DNA of 64,000 nt from Cryptomeria japonica (taxonomy: Eukaryota > Streptophyta > Pinopsida > Cupressales > Cupressaceae), in the NCBI RefSeq assembly GCF_030272615.1, contig NC_081408.1, forward strand, positions 616,712,476 through 616,776,475. Reading direction: 5' to 3'. A program made the position numbers and the translations under genes. The notes under the pieces are model-generated. The model worked only from the letters and a program-made list of their open reading frames with translations. It did no database searches and was not told the DNA's origin. This document shows, in pieces, positions 59,252-64,000 of this stretch; within the stretch, counting starts at the first letter, position 1, and each line of letters begins with the position of its first letter.

Positions 59252-60300
59252 ATGTCAGCAGAAGAATCAGAGGGTGAGGCTAGTAAAATGCCTCAAAAGA
59301 TGAAAAATGTGGAACTTGCCAGGATGGTGCAAGAGAACAAAGAAGAGAATGGTGGGCTTAGAAAATTGATTGAGAACTTGGAAGGTGGACTAGAGAGAGG
59401 AGGACCTGATGGCTCAGAGGAAGTGGGAGAAGAAGAGGAAAACCCACAAGGGAAGGAAGAAGTTGAAGTTCCTGCAGAGCATAGGTACCTAGTCAATGCC
59501 TTGAAGTTTGTGGAGAGGAGAACCACAAACCATAAATCAAACCTTCCTATTTTCAGTGGGAAGATGGATGCCAATGGAGTGATGGGATGGATAGAGTCCT
59601 TGAACAACTTCTTTGAATGTGAAGACATTGTTGACAACCTTAAGATGAAGATTGCCAAGTCAAAAATGTAGGGAGCAGCCCTGACATGGTGGAATTATTT
59701 GCAAGGAGAAAGAGTAAAAGAGAAAAGAGGAATGATCACCTCTTGGAATAAGATGATTGCAGAGATCAAGGGAGTGTATGTACCCGAGGACTATGAAGTC
59801 CAATTACACAAGAGAAGGAAGAATCTCAGATAGAAAGAGATGGATGTGTGTGCCTGTACTGAAGAATTTAAAAAATTGAGTATAAAGTCTAAGAAGGTTG
59901 AAGATGAAAGTGAAAGAGTGGCAAGGTATCTAAATGACCTAAGGTGGAACATACAAGAAGAGTTGAACCTCTTGTGCCCTAATATTGTTCATAAATGCTA
60001 TCAATTAGCATTAAAGGTAGAGGAGAAGCTCAAAAGAAGACAAGAGCAGAGTAGTAGAGGAAGGGGTAAGCAACCAAGAGGAAGGAGCAATTTCAGAGGA
60101 AGAGGATCAAATTTTGAGTTTCAAGGAGAGAGAAGTCAAGACTCCTCAAGGAATGACAACAACAACAAAGGCAACTTTAGAGGGAGAAGGCTTAATTTCA
60201 GAGGTAGATCATCAAGAAGAGGAGCAGGACCAATCAAATGTTTTAACTACAACTAAGAGGGACACATTGCTAACAGATGCCCAGAGAAGATGGGGTCTAT
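59252..60300 (+). pseudogene. Element D Gag
   Basis: Start ATG at 59252 (MSAEESEGEASKMPQKMKNV). An acidic region follows, then the capsid part HKSNLPIFSGKMDANGVMGW IESLNNFFECEDI, AALTWWNYLQGERVKEK and VYVPEDYEVQLHKRRKNL, an RG-rich segment (RGRGKQPRGRSNFRGRGSNF) and a knuckle CFNYN*EGHIANRC in which the second Cys is Tyr. The whole length is one frame with only three stops: TAG 59669-59671, TAG 59831-59833 and TAA 60254-60256 (Gln in the knuckle). Confidence 0.9.
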
Positions 60301-60589
60301 TTCCCAAGGAGAAAGGAGAGCCAACCTAACCCAAGAATTAGATTACCAAGGCAGTAGTAAACCCGATGCATATGGTTATCCAGAGACAGGAGAGGCATTA
60401 ATGTTGAGAAGATCCCTCTTGAAGGTACCAACACCTATGGAGCCACCTCAGAGGAATTCTATCTTCTGTACCACTTGCCAATCAGGAGGAAAGGTATGTA
60501 AAGTTTTGATTGACTCAGGGTCTACTAAGAATTTTGTGTCAATAGAAATGGTAGAGAAGTTGAAATTGAGGAGGATTCCCCATCCATAC
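60301..60589 (+). pseudogene. Element D protease, N-terminal part
   Basis: In frame with Gag: PDAYGYPETGEALMLRRSLL then CQSGGKVCKVLIDSGSTKNF VSIEMVEKLKLRRIPHPY. DSGS is the retropepsin active site. The frame breaks off at 60590, where the LTR of element E begins (TGTTGG). Confidence 0.9.
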
Positions 60590-61036
60590 TGTTGGATTTT
60601 GCCAAGATCAAGGGCACAATGAAAAGCATAAAAGAGACAATAGAATGACAAGAACAAACTGTATTCTCATAAATATGCAAATGATCAACTGGATTAACCA
60701 ATACAATGAATAAAGGCCTGCTTATATAGGCAAGACCATATGGATGTATGAGCACACAAATATGACATGTGGCTCAATGAGAAACAAGGGTAGGTAAGAA
60801 ATAGTAGGGGTAGGTAGGAGAAATAATATAATATTCCACAAGAGGTGGATGACCCACCGAATGTGGAGTGTAACAGCAAAATAAGACCACAAAAGGTGGA
60901 ATTTCTCCTACAAGCTCTATCCCTATGTGCACACTTCCCTAAGTGTCTCAAATCCAAACTACGAAGAGATGCATTATCCTAAGTTAACTTAAGTAAGTGT
61001 AATAATATCCAAAATGAATATTTATTTACACCAACA
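60590..61036 (-). repeat. Element E 3' LTR, 447 bp
   Basis: TGTTGGATTTTGCCAAGATC at the left and TTTACACCAACA at the right, with TGTTGG inverted ends. The length is typical for Copia elements. Confidence 0.9.
60721..60730 (-). promoter_or_regulatory. TATA box of the element E LTR
   Basis: The minus strand reads CCTATATAAG about 310 bases into the LTR, leaving about 140 bases of R/U5. Well placed for a Copia promoter. Confidence 0.6.
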
Positions 61037-61045
61037 CCCCCCCTT
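61037..61045 (-). promoter_or_regulatory. Element E polypurine tract
   Basis: The minus strand reads AAGGGGGGG directly before the LTR start TGTTGG. Confidence 0.9.
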
Positions 61046-61305
61046 AAGTGCAACTTAGGGGAATGAAGACTCAAGTCAACAATGCAAGATGGTTCCCGGC
61101 TACTAGGCCATGATAGGTACCCATGTACAATATGAAAATGCAAGCAAAACTATGCAATACAATCTCTCACAAATGGAGAAAGGGAGAAAACCCAGTGGGA
61201 AAAAACTCCCCCCCAAAAGAGAGATGAATGTACAAAAGACTCTCAAAGAAGATGGACAAAACCTCAAAGAGGAAAAAGTTCCCCCCATAAGAGAGGAAGG
61301 AGAAG

Positions 61306-62073
61306 TCAGCTGACCCCCCCTAATGACACATCTCGCACCCCCAAGAGAGCTCGCAACTGCTGGAACTTACTCTCGGTGAAAGGTTTGGTGAATATGTTAG
61401 CAACCTGCTCTGCTATAGGACAATACTACAAGTCAATGACCTGCTCTTGGATGAGCTCTCGAATATAGTGCATATGAATCTTGATGTGTTTGGTCCGCTG
61501 GTGCTGGACCGGGTTCTTTGAGATCACAATAGCACTCTGATTGTCGCAATGTAGAACTGTCGGCCATGGAGTGGTGAATCCAAACTCTATGAGAATCTAT
61601 TGGAGCCAAATTGTCTCAATCGCTGCGTTAACAATGCCTCAATACTCAACCTCAGTCAAAGAGGGAGCAATAGCATGTTGCTTCTTGCTCTGCCAACAAA
61701 TGGGGCTCGAACCAAGGTGAAAACTGTAACCAGAAGTAGACTTACGATCAACTAGATCGCCAGCCCAATCGGAGTCTGTGTAACCAACCAAGCGAAGTCC
61801 TGTGCCTGCTGCATAGTGAATCCCATAATGATGTGTACCCTAGATGTAATGAAGGATGCGTTTGGCAGATTTCTAATGAAGCTCATGTGGTTCCTGCATG
61901 AAGCAGGAAACCATGCCAACTGCAAATGAAATATCAGGGCGTGTATGAGTCAAGTAGATGAGACTACCCACAAGCTGATGATACAAAGTGGCATCAACTG
62001 GTGGAGAAGAACAATGAGCCTCAAGCTTGACTCCTGAAAGAAAGGGAGTCGGGGCAGACTTACAATCAGCCAT
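61306..62073 (-). pseudogene. Element E RNase H and end of RT
   Basis: The frame continues from RT with MADCKSAPTPFLSGVKLEAH and YHQLVGSLIYLTHTRPDISF, the conserved Copia RT-RNase H link. RNase H then shows GYTDSDWAGDLVDRKSTSGY, CWQSKKQHAIAPSLTEVEYR and LHCDNQSAI. The C-terminus reads KHIKIHMHYIRELI and NIFTKPFTESKFQQLRALLG, ending at TGA 61308-61306. A few stops interrupt (near 61870, 61600 and 61440). Confidence 0.9.
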
Positions 62074-62889
62074 ATGAAAGCATGCAAGTAGATCAAGAGC
62101 ATACTTGGGCTACAATAGTGTAATCCCGGAAGGTGACTGTGAAATCTCTATCCCGAGAAAGTAGTGCAAAAGACCCAAGTCAGTCATAGCAAATCTGCCA
62201 TGCAAAGCAGATTTGACCCTACTAATGATGGATGAAGTACTCCCTGTAATGATCAAGTCATCAACATAGAGCACAAGCATCAAGTGAGAGTCATCCTGTC
62301 GCAAAATGTAGACATTCGGATCGAAATGACACCTGGTGAAACCTACGGAGAGAAGAAAGGAATCCATCTTGGCATACCAAGCCCTGGGGGCCTGCTTAAG
62401 GCCATAGAGAGATTTCCTTAGTCTGCAAACCAAGGAAGTATCCTGGATGAAACCCTGTGGTTGCTCCATATAAATCTCCTCATCAAGATCACCATGAAGA
62501 AAAGCACTCCTCACATCCATCTGATGTACAACCCAACCATGAGCTGCAGCAATAGCAAGTGTCAAATGAATGGAGTTCATCTTGGCTACGGGTGCAAAGG
62601 TCTCAGTATAGTAAACACCTGCAACCTGCGAGAAACCTTTCACAACATGCTAAACCTTATACTTATCCACACTACCATCCGCTGCAAACTTGGTCTGATA
62701 GATCCACTTACATTGAACCATCTTTCTCCCCTTAGGAAGATGGACTAAATCCCATGTGTTGTTCCTCATCAAGGAACTATACTCTTCCTCCATAGCGTGG
62801 TCCCACTCAGAAACCCCTGATGCTTCACTAACTGTTTGTGGATCGGAAGTGGTAGCAATGAATGCATGTGGAAGATCCTAATGTTGTGA
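62074..62889 (-). pseudogene. Element E reverse transcriptase
   Basis: The Copia RT starts with EWDHAMEEEYSSLMRNNTWD LVHLPKG and CKWIYQTKFAADG, then GFSQVAGVYYTETFAPVAKM, VHQMDVRSAFLHGDLDEEIY, KSLYGLKQAPRAWY and YVDD at 62257-62268, the active site. LGLLHYFLGIEI closes the palm. The longest open piece is 177 residues (62643-62110). A TAG at about 62653 precedes HVVKGFSQ. All catalytic motifs are present. Confidence 0.94.
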
Positions 62890-64000
62890 TCAAGTTCTCC
62901 ATGTATCTGAAGGATCCCCAACAAGAGAACTCATGGACTCAAGTGTCTGTCGAGCCCAACGAGGTCTAGGTGGAGGTGGAGAACGAGTCTCCTCAACTGC
63001 AAGTGGATCCTGCGGAGGTGTAACCCTGTGAGTCAGAGTTGAGGGAGTCTCATCATCTAAATCACTAACATCACCATCCATAATGGAGGAAGGTGGAGGA
63101 GGTAGAGAGGCTAAGATAGGAGAGCTTTCCTCAAAGTGAACACTCCTCTCAATGAACACCTCATGTGTCTTTGGATCCATCAATCTGTATGCCTTAACAC
63201 CCTCAGGATATCCAACAAATATGCAAGGCCGACTCTGAGGTTCCAATGCCTTGCATTTCTGTAGAGGTATGCGAGCCCATGCTGGACACCCAAAGACTCT
63301 GAAATGTCTCACAATTGGTTTCCTACCAGCCCAAGCTTCAAAAGGAGTAATACCTTGCAAAGCTTTGTGAGGAACCTGATTCTAGATGTGTGTGGCACAA
63401 CTGATAGCCTCTGCCCAAAAGGCGGGATCAAGAGAACATGCATGTATCATACAGCTAGCCATTTCTTTGAGAGTTCTATTCTTGCATTCTGCAACCCTAT
63501 TCTGCTATGGAGTGTATGCAATAGAATGTTGAAGATCAATCTCCTCAAATGTACAAAAATCCTTAAGTCTTTTGTTCACATATTCCCTTCCATTATCTAT
63601 GCAAAGAATCTTGACCACTTTCCCTGATTGCTTTTCCACACAAGTCTTGAAGTCCTGAAATCTGTCAAATACTTCACTCTTATGAATGAGAAAGTAGACC
63701 CAAGTGAAGTGGGAGTAGTCATCAATGAAGGTAAGAACATAGCGGGCCTTACTAAATGAAGGTACTAGAAATGGACCTGCTACATCGCTATGAACAAGTT
63801 GAAGAACTTCCAAAGCTCTCCAAGTTTTCCCTTTATCAAACTTCTCTTCGGGATGCTTGCCCATGGAACAACCTGAACATACACCCTCTGAAAAACTGAT
63901 TCAAGGTAGACCTGTGACCATGTCTTTAGTGCTTAGCTGCTGAAGATAGCAGTAGTTGAGGTGACCAAACCACTCATGCCATAGCTTACTTTCTAAATTT
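62890..64000 (-). pseudogene. Element E integrase
   Basis: Runs off the window end. The zinc-binding part appears as HEWFGHLNYCYLQQLS and CSGCSMGKHPEEKF. The core has HSDVAGPFLVPSFSKARYVL, FIDDYSHFTWVYFL and LCIDNGREYVN, then YTP*QNRVAECKNRTLKEMA with the catalytic Glu. The C-terminal part reads PFEAWAGRKPIVRHFRVFGC and CIFVGYPEGVKAYRLMDPKT, followed by a Pro/Ser-rich link to RT. Stops at 63505-63507 and 63382-63384 are TAG at usual Gln codons. Confidence 0.93.

Larger units (their letters stand above)
57664..60589 (+). mobile_element. Element D: Ty3/gypsy relative of C, 5' part
   Basis: LTR, primer site, gag and the start of protease in plus orientation. LTR ends and Gag are related to element C but clearly diverged. 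It is cut within protease at 60590 by the Ty1/copia element E, and its remainder lies past the window end. It sits inside the gag of element F. Confidence 0.9.
60590..64000 (-). mobile_element. Element E: Ty1/copia retrotransposon, 3' part
   Basis: The 3' LTR (60590-61036), a polypurine tract and, on the minus strand, RNase H, RT and integrase in the Copia order (IN before RT) up to the window end. It is inserted in the protease of element D, so it is the youngest layer of this nest. The 5' LTR, gag and target duplication partner are outside the window (left flank CATAC, 60585-60589). Confidence 0.93.

Noticed and set aside
59293-59658. 121-residue minus-strand frame opposite element D gag
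   Set aside because: Shadow frame, Ser/Phe/Pro-rich from the complement of acidic Gag codons.

Overview
The window looks like intergenic DNA from a seed plant with a very large, repeat-rich genome, most likely a gymnosperm (inference from the type, age and nesting of the elements). I see no host protein gene, rRNA or tRNA gene and no CRISPR array. Nearly everything that can be recognised is an LTR retrotransposon or a piece of one. No element has an intact reading frame.

Layout. (1) 1-10224, minus strand: 5' part of a Ty3/gypsy element with a decayed gag-pol, an initiator-Met primer site and an unusually long LTR of about 4.3 kb that holds a tRNA-derived SINE. A 1.4-kb solo LTR splits its integrase. 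(2) 12350-27333, minus strand: a structurally complete 15-kb Tat-type Ty3/gypsy element with two 1115-bp LTRs, exact target duplication GTTTC, a tRNA-Lys primer site, gag, protease, a G-patch motif, a long acidic linker, RT/RNase H, a second RNase H and integrase. (3) 27627-33896: an LTR-like stretch with a second SINE copy, a TAA microsatellite and an LTR fragment in the opposite orientation. (4) 33897-44160: LTR-like sequence hosting element B (35983-43574, minus, target duplication CCAAT), a probable non-autonomous element that encodes a zinc-knuckle Gag-like protein and a long protein of unknown function but no recognisable polymerase. B itself holds a solo LTR. (5) 44161-48217: LTR pieces. 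(6) 48218-55908, plus: element C, a Ty3/gypsy chromovirus-like element with two 1501-bp LTRs. (7) 56047-64000: a nest in which a Copia-type LTR plus gag (F) is cut by a relative of C (D, plus), and D is cut in its protease by a Ty1/copia element (E, minus) that runs off the window.

The genes work as retrotransposon sets: Gag packages the RNA, protease matures the polyprotein, RT/RNase H copies it from a tRNA primer, and integrase inserts it. The copies here look dead. Most in-frame stops that could be compared with conserved family residues are explained by C-to-T changes in CAG, CAA or CGA codons, as expected for long-term cytosine methylation and deamination. LTR-LTR similarity judged by eye (about 96-97% for the Tat element, about 95% for C, about 90% for B) gives a relative order of insertion, not dates.
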